In this document: positions 1-8,830 of the stretch, piece after piece
How the letters are laid out: the number at the start of each line of letters is the position of its first letter
How positions within the stretch are numbered: position 1 is the first letter of the stretch
From: Yinghuangia soli
GTDB taxonomy: Bacteria; Actinomycetota; Actinomycetes; Streptomycetales; Streptomycetaceae
Direction: 5' to 3'
Length of the DNA stretch: 64,000 nucleotides
Assembly: GCF_021502675.1 (NCBI RefSeq)
Contig: NZ_JAKFHA010000016.1
Span: 100,741 to 164,740 of the forward strand
Notes under the pieces: generated by a model
The model's database searches: none
Told to the model about the DNA's origin: nothing
Seen by the model: the letters and a program-made list of their open reading frames with translations, nothing else
Position numbers and translations under genes: made by a program

Positions 1-12
1 CGGGCGGGCGGG

Positions 13-26
13 CCCCCCCCCCCCCC
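13..26. repeat. 14-base C homopolymer at window edge
   Basis: A run of fourteen C follows a GGGC repeat at the left edge, three bases beyond the stop codon of the leftward methyltransferase gene. Such tracts are prone to sequencing and assembly error, and this may be a contig join. No gene is seen in the first 29 bases. Confidence 0.8.
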
Positions 27-29
27 GGC

Positions 30-932
30 TCAGTCGCGTACGCAGACGAAGATCGCGGTGCCCGGGATCATCCGGCCGCGGGTGGGGCTCCAGCCGCCCC
101 AGACCTGCAGCAGATCCGCCGGCCATTCCGGCTCGACGAGGTCGACCAGGCGGAATCCGGCCGCGGCCACCTCGCGGACCCGCATGCCGAGCGTGCGGTG
201 GTGCTCGACATAGGTGGCCTGGCCGCGGCCGTCCTGCTCGACGTACGGCGTGGTGTCGAAGTAGGAGTGCGTCACCGTCAGGCCCTCCTCGCCCGGGTCG
301 TCCGGGAAGGCCCAGCGGATCGGGTGGGTGAGCGAGAAGACCCAGCGGCCGCCCGGCTTGAGCACCCGGTGCACCTCGCGCATGATGCCCGCGCCGTCCG
401 GGCTGAAATTGAGCGCTCCGTAGGCGGTGAACGCCAGATCGAAGACCCCGTCGCCGAAGGGCAGCGCGGCGGCGTCGGCCTGGACCACCGGGACGTCGGT
501 GCCGTGCCCCTCGTCGATCCGGCGAGAGTGCTGCAACTGCCGGTACGAGAGGTCCAGCGCCACCGGCCGGGCCCCGCGGGCCAGCAGGGCGCGCGAGCAC
601 TGCGCGGCCCCCGCCCCGATCTCCAGGACGGTCCGGCCGGCCACGTCGCCGAGCAGTCCGGCCTGCTGCTCGTCCAGTCCTTCCGGACCCCAGACGAAGC
701 GCGCGTCGCCCAGGAAGTCGCCGTGCTCGGCCTGGTACTCGTCCGCGTTGTCGTCCCACCACGAGCGCCCGGCCCGCACGCTCTCGGCGGCCCCGACCTC
801 GCGCCGCGCCACCCCGGCCTCGTCCTCGGCCGCGTCGTGGCCGGCGGCCGAGGACGACTGCGGCGGATCCGGTAAATCGGAGATTCCAGGGGAATCAGGA
901 GTATCGGAGGCGTCCGCGCGGAGATCGTTCAT
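30..932 (-). CDS. class I SAM-dependent methyltransferase
   Basis: A 300-residue protein with a Rossmann-fold methyltransferase domain in its central and C-terminal part. SAM-binding motif I reads VLEIGAGAAQCSRALLARG, and the acidic end of the second strand is VALDLS. The later motif VLKPGGRWVFSLTHP is typical of small-molecule or quinone-type methyltransferases. The first 60 or so residues are acidic and low in complexity. I chose the ATG at 932 because GAGG stands eight bases before it; a longer reading frame to 1001 exists without that support. It is divergent from rpsA. The substrate cannot be told from sequence. Confidence 0.85.
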   Translation of the reverse strand: MNDLRADASDTPDSPGISDLPDPPQSSSAAGHDAAEDEAGVARREVGAAESVRAGRSWWDDNADEYQAEHGDFLGDARFVWGPEGLDEQQAGLLGDVAGRTVLEIGAGAAQCSRALLARGARPVALDLSYRQLQHSRRIDEGHGTDVPVVQADAAALPFGDGVFDLAFTAYGALNFSPDGAGIMREVHRVLKPGGRWVFSLTHPIRWAFPDDPGEEGLTVTHSYFDTTPYVEQDGRGQATYVEHHRTLGMRVREVAAAGFRLVDLVEPEWPADLLQVWGGWSPTRGRMIPGTAIFVCVRD

Positions 933-1064
933 ATGACTTGCCTCACGTGCTGTTGTTCGGGATCGGCGTACGTTATCGTGCGCGCGTGCGGGAATAAGCA
1001 CAGGTGGCCCCGGGGGCCGCCGTGCGGGCGCGTCGCGGTCGCCCCCCGCCCGTCATCCCGCGCG

Positions 1065-1093
1065 TTGACCGCGCCTGGGCAGCCCCGTATGCT
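1065..1093 (+). promoter_or_regulatory. rpsA vegetative promoter
   Basis: TTGACC at 1065-1070 and TATGCT at 1088-1093 are separated by exactly 17 bases, a very good match to the principal (HrdB-type) sigma consensus. It implies a start near 1100 and an untranslated leader of about 160 bases before rpsA. The rest of the 933-1261 gap holds no gene I can support. Confidence 0.75.
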
Positions 1094-1261
1094 GCAAGTT
1101 GCGCCGCGGGCCTGCGTGAACTCAGACGGAGCAGGTCGCGCTCACCTTTGTCGTTGCATTTCGGTCATGGTTCTTTGGCTGTCAGTCTCCGACGGGGCGA
1201 AACCGGGTCCTGGAGCGTGGTTTTACCGACGACTTCTGTCCGTACCGGAGCCCTTTCCCAC

Positions 1262-2743
1262 ATGACGAGCAGCACCGAGGCCACTCGAACCACCCCGCAG
1301 GTGGCGGTCAACGACATCGGTTCCGAGGAAGCTTTCCTCGCCGCGATCGATGAGACGATCAAGTACTTCAACGACGGCGACATCGTGGATGGCGTGATCG
1401 TCAAGGTCGACCGGGACGAGGTCCTGCTCGACATCGGTTACAAGACCGAAGGCGTCATCCCCTCCCGCGAGCTGTCCATCAAGCATGACGTGGACCCGCA
1501 CGAGGTCGTCGCGGTCGGCGACAACATCGAGGCCCTCGTTCTCCAGAAGGAGGACAAGGAAGGCCGCCTGATCCTCTCGAAGAAGCGCGCCCAGTACGAG
1601 CGCGCCTGGGGCACCATCGAGAAGATCAAGGAAGAGGACGGGATCGTCACCGGTACCGTCATCGAGGTCGTCAAGGGTGGTCTCATCCTCGACATCGGCC
1701 TCCGCGGCTTCCTGCCGGCCTCGCTCGTCGAGATGCGCCGCGTGCGCGACCTCCAGCCGTACGTCGGCAAGGAGCTCGAGGCGAAGATCATCGAGCTGGA
1801 CAAGAACCGCAACAACGTGGTCCTGTCCCGCCGTGCCTGGCTCGAGCAGACCCAGTCCGAGGTCCGCCAGACGTTCCTCACGACCCTGCAGAAGGGTCAG
1901 GTCCGTACCGGCGTCGTCTCCTCGATCGTCAACTTCGGTGCGTTCGTGGACCTGGGCGGCGTCGACGGCCTGGTGCACGTCTCCGAGCTGTCCTGGAAGC
2001 ACATCGACCACCCCTCCGAGGTCGTCGAGGTCGGCCAGGAGGTCACGGTCGAGGTCCTGGACGTCGACATGGACCGCGAGCGCGTCTCCCTGTCGCTGAA
2101 GGCGACCCAGGAAGACCCGTGGCAGCAGTTCGCCCGCACCCACCAGATCGGCCAGGTCGTTCCGGGCAAGGTCACCAAGCTGGTTCCGTTCGGTGCGTTC
2201 GTGCGCGTCGACGAGGGCATCGAGGGCCTGGTCCACATCTCCGAGCTGGCCGAGCGCCACGTGGAGATCCCGGAGCAGGTCGTCCAGGTCGGCGACGAGA
2301 TCTTCGTCAAGGTCATCGACATCGACCTCGAGCGCCGTCGCATCAGCCTCTCGCTGAAGCAGGCCAACGAGGCCTTCGGTGCGGACCCGGCCGAGGCCGA
2401 GTTCGACCCGACCCTCTACGGCATGGCCGCGACGTACGACGACGCGGGCAACTACATCTACCCCGAGGGCTTCGACCCGGAGACCAACGACTGGCTCGAG
2501 GGCTACGACAAGCAGCGCGAGGAGTGGGAGCGGCAGTACGCCGAGGCCCAGACGCGCTTCGAGTCGCACCAGCAGCAGGTCGTCAAGGCCCGCGAGGCCG
2601 AGGCCGAGGCGGCTGTCGAGACGGGTGCCGCGGGCGGCTCCTACTCGTCGGCTCCGGCCGAGGCTCCGGCCGGCGGTGGCGCCCTCGCTTCGGACGAGGC
2701 GCTCGCCGCGCTCCGCGAGAAGCTCGCGGGCGGCCAGAGCTGA
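1262..2743 (+). CDS. rpsA: 30S ribosomal protein S1
   Basis: S1 binds mRNA on the small ribosomal subunit. This 493-residue protein has four S1/OB-fold domains, at roughly residues 38-107, 123-190, 208-278 and 295-365. Repeats three and four show the classic FGAFVDLGGVDGLVHVSEL pattern, while the first two are more diverged, as expected for the ribosome-docking pair. Actinobacterial S1 usually has four domains rather than the six of E. coli. The tail after residue 366 is acidic, then Ala/Gly-rich. The ATG at 1262 begins MTSSTEATRT and has GGAG eleven bases upstream. A reading frame open to 1004 is just leader. A perfect terminator follows. Confidence 0.97.
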   Translation: MTSSTEATRTTPQVAVNDIGSEEAFLAAIDETIKYFNDGDIVDGVIVKVDRDEVLLDIGYKTEGVIPSRELSIKHDVDPHEVVAVGDNIEALVLQKEDKEGRLILSKKRAQYERAWGTIEKIKEEDGIVTGTVIEVVKGGLILDIGLRGFLPASLVEMRRVRDLQPYVGKELEAKIIELDKNRNNVVLSRRAWLEQTQSEVRQTFLTTLQKGQVRTGVVSSIVNFGAFVDLGGVDGLVHVSELSWKHIDHPSEVVEVGQEVTVEVLDVDMDRERVSLSLKATQEDPWQQFARTHQIGQVVPGKVTKLVPFGAFVRVDEGIEGLVHISELAERHVEIPEQVVQVGDEIFVKVIDIDLERRRISLSLKQANEAFGADPAEAEFDPTLYGMAATYDDAGNYIYPEGFDPETNDWLEGYDKQREEWERQYAEAQTRFESHQQQVVKAREAEAEAAVETGAAGGSYSSAPAEAPAGGGALASDEALAALREKLAGGQS

Positions 2744-2770
2744 AAAGCTCGACCGCTTGAGCAGTAAGTG

Positions 2771-2805
2771 AAAGAAGGCCCCGCCCCCGAGGCGGGGCCT
2801 TCTTT
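2771..2805. terminator. rpsA intrinsic terminator
   Basis: A perfect 15-bp stem with arms AAAGAAGGCCCCGCC and GGCGGGGCCTTCTTT and a five-base loop lies 28 bases after the rpsA stop. The right arm ends in TTCTTT, giving a modest U-rich end. Confidence 0.85.
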
Positions 2806-2920
2806 CGTTTCCCCTCGGGAGTTCTGCCCGGGGGGTCACGCCTTTTACACCAATTGCCACACTCCGCCACCCGAACGGGTCATCAAGCCACCTCCCGAAC
2901 CTGCCGAGGCACCGCCTCCG

Positions 2921-3011
2921 GCGAAGGGGCGAAGGGGCGAAGGGGCGAAGGGGCGAAGGGGCGAAGGGGCGAAGGGGCGAAGGGGCGAAGGGGCGAAGGG
3001 GCGAAGGGGCG
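2921..3011. repeat. 11-copy tandem repeat of GCGAAGGG
   Basis: Eleven perfect copies of the octamer GCGAAGGG run from 2921 to 3008, followed by a partial GCG. They sit in the 445-base gap between the rpsA terminator and an MFS gene. The perfection of the copies implies a young, slippage-prone array. No open frame of note is supported across it. Confidence 0.95.
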
Positions 3012-3188
3012 TTCACTGGTCCAGCGCGCAGCGGTCCTCGGGCATGTCGGGGCGTCGGGCGGTCGGGTGACAGTTCGTCATGTGGTGGGGGCTTGTCGGG
3101 GCAAACTGCGCGGGAGGGTGGGGGCAGGCTCTAGGGTTTCGGTGGGCGGCCGGGATCTGCGCGGCCGGTGGCGAAGGAGCGCTGCGGC

Positions 3189-4442
3189 GTGTACGTGTCC
3201 TCCAGCCGCAGTCAGGACACCGCTGCCGGGGTGCAGCGGGGCCCCTCGCGGGCGGGGGGTGCGGTCACAGCCAATGTGGTCGCGCTGGGCATGGTCAGCA
3301 TGGTCACCGACATATCGTCGGAAATGGTCAGCGCTGTCATGCCGGTGTACCTGGTGGTCGGACTCGGTCTGTCCATACTGCAGTTCGGGTTCCTGGACGG
3401 GCTCTACTCCGGGGTCACGGTCTTCCTGCGGCTGGCCGGCGGGCATATCGCCGACCGGTTCTCGGCGCGCAAGAAGGTCGCGGCGGCGGGCTACGGGCTG
3501 TCGGCGGTCAGCAAGTTGGGCTTCCCGCTGGTCGGCGCCTCGGTGCCCGGGATCGGGACGATGCTCGCGGTGGACCGCGCCGGCAAAGGCCTGCGGACCG
3601 CGCCGCGCGATGCGCTGATCTCGCTGTCGAGCACGCCGGAGGCGCAGGGGCGGGCATTCGGGGTGCACCGGGCGCTGGACACCGCCGGGGCGTTCGCGGG
3701 GCCGCTGATCGCGTTCCTGATCCTGTCCGCGGTGGCCACGGCGTACGACGCGGTCTTCGTGGTGAGCTTCTGCGTCGGGATGCTCGGCCTGCTGATGCTC
3801 CTGCTGTTCGTGCGGGACCGCCCGGGACCCGCCGGGGGAGCGAAGGCCGCCTCGTGGCGCGCGGGCGTCGGGCTGCTGCGCGATGCGCCGTTCCGGAAAC
3901 TCTGCGGCTGCGCGGCGCTGCTCGGGCTCGCCACGGTCAGCGATGCGTTCATCTTCCTCGTGCTGCAGCGCGAACTGGACATCAAGGCGTACTGGTTCCC
4001 GCTGCTGCCGCTCGGCACCGCGGGCGTCTACCTGCTGCTCGCGGTCCCGGCCGGGCGGCTGGCCGACCGGCTCGGGCGCCGCCGGGTGTTCCTGGCCGGG
4101 CACTTCGCGCTCGGCGGGGTGTACCTGCTGCTGGCCGGCCCGGTGAGCGGGACCGCGCTGCTGGTCGGCACGTTGGCGCTGCACGGAGTCTTCTACGCGA
4201 TGACCGACGGTGTGCTGATGGCCGCCGCGGGCGCCGACCTGCCGCCCGCGCTGCGGACCAGCGGCCTTGCCGTGCTGCAGACCGGGCAGGCGGCCGGGCG
4301 GTTCTTCTCGTCGGTGGCGTTCGGCTGGGCGTGGACGCAGTGGGGGCCCGAACGGGCCGTGATGTGGTCGGGTGCCTTGCTGGCTGTCGGGGTGGCGGTC
4401 AGCGCGGTGGTCTTGGGAGGGGCGCGGGTACGTGGACGCTGA
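3189..4442 (+). CDS. MFS transporter
   Basis: A 417-residue polytopic membrane protein with about twelve hydrophobic segments. The loop after the second segment, GGHIADRFSARKKV, is the MFS motif A signature, and a weaker copy, AGRLADRLGRRRV, sits in the second half. The GTG at 3189 is preferred because AAGGAG lies nine bases before it; an in-frame GTG at 3168 is possible. The last 11 bases overlap the next gene, so the two are probably co-translated. The substrate is unknown. It is likely a small-molecule exporter or permease in the cytoplasmic membrane. Confidence 0.85.
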   Translation: MYVSSSRSQDTAAGVQRGPSRAGGAVTANVVALGMVSMVTDISSEMVSAVMPVYLVVGLGLSILQFGFLDGLYSGVTVFLRLAGGHIADRFSARKKVAAAGYGLSAVSKLGFPLVGASVPGIGTMLAVDRAGKGLRTAPRDALISLSSTPEAQGRAFGVHRALDTAGAFAGPLIAFLILSAVATAYDAVFVVSFCVGMLGLLMLLLFVRDRPGPAGGAKAASWRAGVGLLRDAPFRKLCGCAALLGLATVSDAFIFLVLQRELDIKAYWFPLLPLGTAGVYLLLAVPAGRLADRLGRRRVFLAGHFALGGVYLLLAGPVSGTALLVGTLALHGVFYAMTDGVLMAAAGADLPPALRTSGLAVLQTGQAAGRFFSSVAFGWAWTQWGPERAVMWSGALLAVGVAVSAVVLGGARVRGR

Positions 4443-5520
4443 CGTGGAAGCCGGACCGGAAGAGGTGCAGGGCGACGAGCCGGTGGGCGCGGTGTTCACG
4501 CGCGGCCGCGTGCTCGCCTTCACGCTCGCCTTGGTGCTGCTGGCGGGCGTGGGCGTGGCGTACACGCTGCACGCGGTCGACCGCGAGGACAAGAAGAAGT
4601 ACGGCGGGTCCGGCACCGCTCCGGGCGCGACGCCGATACTGCTCACCGCCGGCCCGCAGCCGCGGCTGCTGTTCCGCAGCACCGAATCGGGCCCCGGCTA
4701 CGGCCACTTGGCGACCGTTTCGGCCGCCGACCCGAGCGGTCCGCGGCTGGTCGGCGAGCGCACCTGCGACCGGGTGTTCGCCGCCGCCGGCACCGCGCTG
4801 TGCCTGTATGTGGACCGCGAGGTGATCGCCCGCAACTACGCGCTGGTCCTGGACGACAAGTTGGCCGAGGTGCGCCGGGTGGAGCTCTCCGGCACCCCGA
4901 ACCGGGCCCGGCTCTCCGCGTCCGGGCGGATGGCGTCGTGGACCGTGTTCGTCTACGGCGACTCGTACGCCGGCTCGTCGTTCTCCACCCGCACTTCGGT
5001 CCTCGACACCCGCACGGGCGCGCTGGTCGAGTCGCTGGAGGAGTTCGAGGTCACCCGGGACGGCAAGGACGTGCGCACCCCGGACCGCAACTTCTGGGGC
5101 GTCACCTTCACCGCCGACGACAACGTCTTCTACGCCACGATGGCCACGATGAACCCGACCCGCACCTATCTGGTGCGCGGCGACCTGGCTGCGAAGAAGG
5201 CGACGGTCCTGCGGGAGAACGTCGAGTGCCCCTCCCTGTCGCCGGACGGGACCCGCCTGGTGTTCAAGAAGAAGGTGTCCGACGACGCCCGCAAGCCGTG
5301 GCGCCTCTACGTGCTGGATCTGGCCAGTGGCCGCGAGACCGAACTCGCCGAGGCGCGCAGCGTGGACGACCAGGCCGTGTGGCTCGACGACCGCACGGTC
5401 GCCTACGACCTGCCGGCCGGCACGGGCTCCTCGTCGGACGTGTGGGCGGTCCCCGCGGACGGCACCGGGTCGCCCGTGCGGCTGGTCGCGGGCGGCTTCT
5501 CGCCGGTCCCGCTGCCCTGA
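4432..5520 (+). CDS. TolB-like beta-propeller protein with N-terminal membrane anchor
   Basis: A 362-residue protein with a single hydrophobic segment near residues 24-44 (AFTLALVLLAGVGVAYTL), followed by an extracytoplasmic domain. Short repeats such as CPSLSPDGTRLVFKKK and the spacing of aspartates and tryptophans recall WD40-like PD40 (TolB) propellers. The start is a GTG at 4432 with GGAGG eleven bases upstream, inside the end of the MFS gene, which implies translational coupling and a shared job. No catalytic residues are visible; a sensing or scaffold role is a guess. Confidence 0.7.
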   Translation: MDADVEAGPEEVQGDEPVGAVFTRGRVLAFTLALVLLAGVGVAYTLHAVDREDKKKYGGSGTAPGATPILLTAGPQPRLLFRSTESGPGYGHLATVSAADPSGPRLVGERTCDRVFAAAGTALCLYVDREVIARNYALVLDDKLAEVRRVELSGTPNRARLSASGRMASWTVFVYGDSYAGSSFSTRTSVLDTRTGALVESLEEFEVTRDGKDVRTPDRNFWGVTFTADDNVFYATMATMNPTRTYLVRGDLAAKKATVLRENVECPSLSPDGTRLVFKKKVSDDARKPWRLYVLDLASGRETELAEARSVDDQAVWLDDRTVAYDLPAGTGSSSDVWAVPADGTGSPVRLVAGGFSPVPLP

Positions 5521-5884
5521 ACCGGCGCCCTGCCGGGCCCCGGCCCACCCCGCGCTTGACCCGTAAGGGGTGGGGCAATGCCACAGTTCTGTTACGACGG
5601 CGCACAGTGAGCACGGCGTGCGAGACCGTGGGGTGTGCGGCCTGACCTGCGCAGACCGCAGGCTTTCCGGGGGACCGGGACGCGCTGCGGCGGCCCCGGA
5701 GCTGTGGACGCGCCGACCTTGGCGGTCCAGGGGGTCGCGTACCCTAAGCCCTTTGACGCCTGTTGCGTGCTCGCCCGTCTTCGTCGGGGGACTTGGCTTG
5801 CGGTGGCCGGGCCGCGCCTGCCCCAGAACCACTCGGGGCCGGCACGCCCAGTACCGTCGCGACGTGTGGAGATGAGGGGTTCGA
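5521..5884. other. intergenic gap, no gene seen
   Basis: This 364-base stretch separates the propeller gene from the decaprenylphosphoryl-ribose cluster. I see no supported gene, no strong hairpin and no promoter with good spacing. TACCCT at 5740-5745 with TTGGCG fifteen bases upstream is too short-spaced to call. Confidence 0.5.
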
Positions 5885-6457
5885 ATGGGCTCTGGTGGGT
5901 TTCCGGCCACCGGGCAGGTAGTCGGCATCGTCACCGGCACCGACGCTGCGCTGTACCGCGAGGTACGCGGGCGCACGGAGCACCCGCTGGTCCAGCGGGC
6001 CGGCAAGGCGCTGTCGTTCGCGGGTGAGCACGGCGGGGTCTTCCTGGCCACCGGGCTCGTCGGCGCCGCCGTGGACCGCGACCGCCGTGCCCAGTGGCTG
6101 CGCGCCACGGCGACCATCGCCGCCGCGCACGCGGCCAGCATGGCCCTCAAGCGCGTCGTACGGCGCCCGCGGCCGGCCTTCGAAGGCCTGGAGCCGCTGG
6201 TGCGCACCGCCGGCAAGCACAGCTTCCCCTCCTCGCACTCCGTGTCCGCGGCGGCATCCGTGGTCGCCTTCCGGGGCCTCGTCCCCGCGCAGGTCACCGT
6301 GCCCGCGGCGGTGGCGATGGGCTTCTCCCGACTCGTCGTCGGCGTCCACTATCCGACCGATGTGATCGGCGGCGCGGCCATGGGGGCCGCATGTGCGGCG
6401 CTGGGCCGCTCCTGGACGCAACGGCCGATTCCCGTACCGAAAGGCCCGTCGACGTGA
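5885..6457 (+). CDS. PAP2-family phosphatase, probable decaprenylphosphoryl-5-phosphoribose phosphatase
   Basis: A 190-residue membrane phosphatase of the PAP2 superfamily. All three catalytic motifs are visible: KRVVRRPRP, PSSHS and SRLVVGVHYPTD. In mycobacteria an enzyme of this type removes the 5-phosphate from decaprenylphosphoryl-5-phosphoribose. Here it is the first of four genes that match the whole DPA route, so the same step is inferred. GAGGGG lies just before the ATG. Its stop overlaps the next start as GTGA, indicating translational coupling. Confidence 0.85.
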   Translation: MGSGGFPATGQVVGIVTGTDAALYREVRGRTEHPLVQRAGKALSFAGEHGGVFLATGLVGAAVDRDRRAQWLRATATIAAAHAASMALKRVVRRPRPAFEGLEPLVRTAGKHSFPSSHSVSAAASVVAFRGLVPAQVTVPAAVAMGFSRLVVGVHYPTDVIGGAAMGAACAALGRSWTQRPIPVPKGPST

Positions 6458-7404
6458 GCACCTTCGAGATCGACGCGTCGCCCGAGCAGGTCGGCACGGC
6501 GGCCGAGGCGCCGCCGCAGCCGCCGCGCGGCGGCCTCGTGGGCGGGCTGATCCGGCTCGCCCGGCCCAAGCAGTGGGTCAAGAACGTCCTCGTCTTCGCG
6601 GCGCCGCTGGCGGCCGGGCGGATCGACGAGTGGGACGTGATGCGGCAGTGCCTCATCATCTTCGCGATCTTCTGCATAGCGGCTTCGTCGATCTACTACG
6701 TCAACGATGCGTTCGACGTGGAATCGGACCGCCGGCACCCGAAGAAGAAGTTCCGGCCGATCGCCTCCGGCGTGGTCCCGGTCAAGCTGGCCTGGATCCT
6801 CGGGCCGGTGCTCGCGGTCGGCTCGGTGCTGCTGTCCGTGGTGCTGTGCAACCCGGGGACCGCGCTCATCGTGGGCCTCTACATCGTCATGCACATGCTG
6901 TACAGCTTCGCGTTCAAGCATGTGCAGGTCCTCGACCTGATGATGGTCGCCTCCGGGTTCCTGTTCCGGGCGATGGTCGGCGGTGTGGCCGCGGACATCC
7001 CGCTGTCCCGCTGGTTCCTGCTCACCGCGGGCTTCGGCTCGCTGTTCATGGTGGCCGGCAAGCGGTACTCCGAGATGGTGCTGATGGGCGAGGAGGCCGC
7101 CAAGACGCGCGCGTCCCTGGCCAACTACTCCATCACCTACCTGCGCTTCGTATGGCAGATGTCGGTCGCGGTCACGGTGCTCACCTATAGCCTTTGGGCG
7201 TTCGACATCCCGCAGGACGACGCGACCTTGGCCTGGCAGCAGCTGTCCTTGGTCCCGTTCGGCTTCGTCCTGCTGCGGTACGCCGTCTACGTGGACGCCG
7301 GCACCGCGGGAGCACCCGAGGACGTCGTCCTGAAAGACAAGGTCATCGTCGGACTCGGGTTCGCGTGGCTGCTCATGTTCGTCCTGGGAGTGTTCCATGT
7401 CTGA
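6454..7404 (+). CDS. decaprenyl-phosphate phosphoribosyltransferase (UbiA family)
   Basis: A 316-residue integral membrane prenyltransferase that would transfer 5-phosphoribose from PRPP to decaprenyl phosphate. The metal-binding motif NDAFDVESDRRHPKKKFRP fits the NDxxDxxxD signature of this branch, and several transmembrane helices follow. I chose the GTG at 6454 because it overlaps the upstream stop by four bases; the longer open frame to 6094 is only a shadow of the PAP2 gene. It overlaps the next gene by eight bases. By order and motifs it corresponds to mycobacterial Rv3806c (UbiA). Confidence 0.88.
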   Translation: MSTFEIDASPEQVGTAAEAPPQPPRGGLVGGLIRLARPKQWVKNVLVFAAPLAAGRIDEWDVMRQCLIIFAIFCIAASSIYYVNDAFDVESDRRHPKKKFRPIASGVVPVKLAWILGPVLAVGSVLLSVVLCNPGTALIVGLYIVMHMLYSFAFKHVQVLDLMMVASGFLFRAMVGGVAADIPLSRWFLLTAGFGSLFMVAGKRYSEMVLMGEEAAKTRASLANYSITYLRFVWQMSVAVTVLTYSLWAFDIPQDDATLAWQQLSLVPFGFVLLRYAVYVDAGTAGAPEDVVLKDKVIVGLGFAWLLMFVLGVFHV

Positions 7405-8785
7405 CGGCCCTGCGGCCGGCTTCTTCCCCGCCGGGCGGCGCACCGCGCTGACCGGCTGGGGGCGCACTGCTCCGAGCGTCGCGGAGGTCGTCACACCGAT
7501 GACCCGCGAGCAGGTCGGCGCCGCACTGCGGCGCCGCACCGAGCGCGGCGTGATCGCCCGAGGCCTGGGCCGGAGCTACGGCGACCCGGCGCAGAACGGC
7601 GGCGGCATCGTCCTCGACATGACCGCCATGAACCGGGTGCTGGACGCCGACCTGGAGAACGGCGTGGTCACCGTCGAGGCCGGGGTCAGCCTGGACCGGC
7701 TGATCGAACTGTTCGTGCCGTTCGGGTTCTTCGTGCCGGTCTCGCCGGGCACCCGGCAGGTCACCGTGGGCGGCGCGATCGGCGCCGACGTGCACGGCAA
7801 GAACCACCACGCCAAGGGCAGCTTCTGCGACCACGTGCTGGCCATGGACCTGCTGCTCGCCGACGGCACGGTCCGCACCGTGACGCCGGACGGCGACCCC
7901 GACCTGTTCTGGGCGACCGCGGGCGGCATGGGGCTGACCGGCATCGTGCTGTCCGCGGTGGTGCAGATGACCCCGATCGAGACCTCGCTCGTGTCGGTGG
8001 ACACCGACCGCACGCGCGACCTCGACGAGGCCATGGCGCTGATGGCCGAGACGGACGAGAAGTACACGTACACCGTCGCCTGGCTGGACTGCCTGGCCAA
8101 GGGCCGCAACCTGGGCCGCTCGGTCATCACCTGCGGCGAGTTCGCGCGCCTCGACGAACTGCCCGCGAAGAAGCGCGGCCGCGCGCTGCGCTTCAAGAGC
8201 GGCACGCTGGCCACCATCCCGGACCTGGTCCCGGGGCGGCTGCCGAACAAGTTCACGATGGGCCTGTTCAACGAGCTGTGGTACCGCAAGGCGCCGCAGC
8301 ACAAGGTCGGCCAGCTGCAGGGCATCACCGCGTTCTTCCACCCGCTGGACCTGGTCCAGGAGTGGAACCGGGTGTACGGCAAGACCGGGTTCCTGCAGTA
8401 CCAGTTCATCGTGCCGTTCGGCCGCGAGGACGCGCTGCGCCAGGCCGTCGAGAAGATCAGCGCGGCCGGGGCGCCGTCCTCGCTGACCGTGCTCAAGCGC
8501 TTCGGCCCCGGCAACCCGGGCTACCTGTCCTTCCCCAAGCCGGGCTGGACGCTGACCCTGGACTTCCCCACCAACACCCCCGGCCTGGTGCGCCTGCTGC
8601 ACCAGCTCGACGAGCTGGTGCTGTCCAACGACGGGCGCATGTACCTGGCCAAGGACTCCCGGATGGACCCGGCGGACCTGGCCCGCATGTACCCGCGCCT
8701 GGAGGAGTTCCGCAACGTGCGCGCCAAGGTGGACCCGGACGGCGTGTTCGTCTCCGACCAGGCCCGCCGCCTCGGCCTCGCCTGA
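7397..8785 (+). CDS. dprE1: decaprenylphosphoryl-beta-D-ribose oxidase, FAD subunit
   Basis: A 462-residue FAD-binding oxidoreductase of the vanillyl-alcohol oxidase fold. It would oxidise the 2-OH of decaprenylphosphoryl-ribose to the 2-keto intermediate. FAD-binding motifs ARGLGRSYGDPAQN and HGKNHHAKGSFCDHV are typical of DprE1. At the place where, as I recall, the M. tuberculosis enzyme has GWNICVDFP with the drug-reactive Cys387, this protein reads GWTLTLDFP, so that cysteine is a threonine. The gene starts eight bases inside the prenyltransferase gene and is followed by dprE2 after 45 bases. Confidence 0.92.
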   Translation: MSDGPAAGFFPAGRRTALTGWGRTAPSVAEVVTPMTREQVGAALRRRTERGVIARGLGRSYGDPAQNGGGIVLDMTAMNRVLDADLENGVVTVEAGVSLDRLIELFVPFGFFVPVSPGTRQVTVGGAIGADVHGKNHHAKGSFCDHVLAMDLLLADGTVRTVTPDGDPDLFWATAGGMGLTGIVLSAVVQMTPIETSLVSVDTDRTRDLDEAMALMAETDEKYTYTVAWLDCLAKGRNLGRSVITCGEFARLDELPAKKRGRALRFKSGTLATIPDLVPGRLPNKFTMGLFNELWYRKAPQHKVGQLQGITAFFHPLDLVQEWNRVYGKTGFLQYQFIVPFGREDALRQAVEKISAAGAPSSLTVLKRFGPGNPGYLSFPKPGWTLTLDFPTNTPGLVRLLHQLDELVLSNDGRMYLAKDSRMDPADLARMYPRLEEFRNVRAKVDPDGVFVSDQARRLGLA

Positions 8786-8830
8786 TCCGGCCGGTCCCGG
8801 CACAGTCCGACCACTTCCGAAGGAACCACG

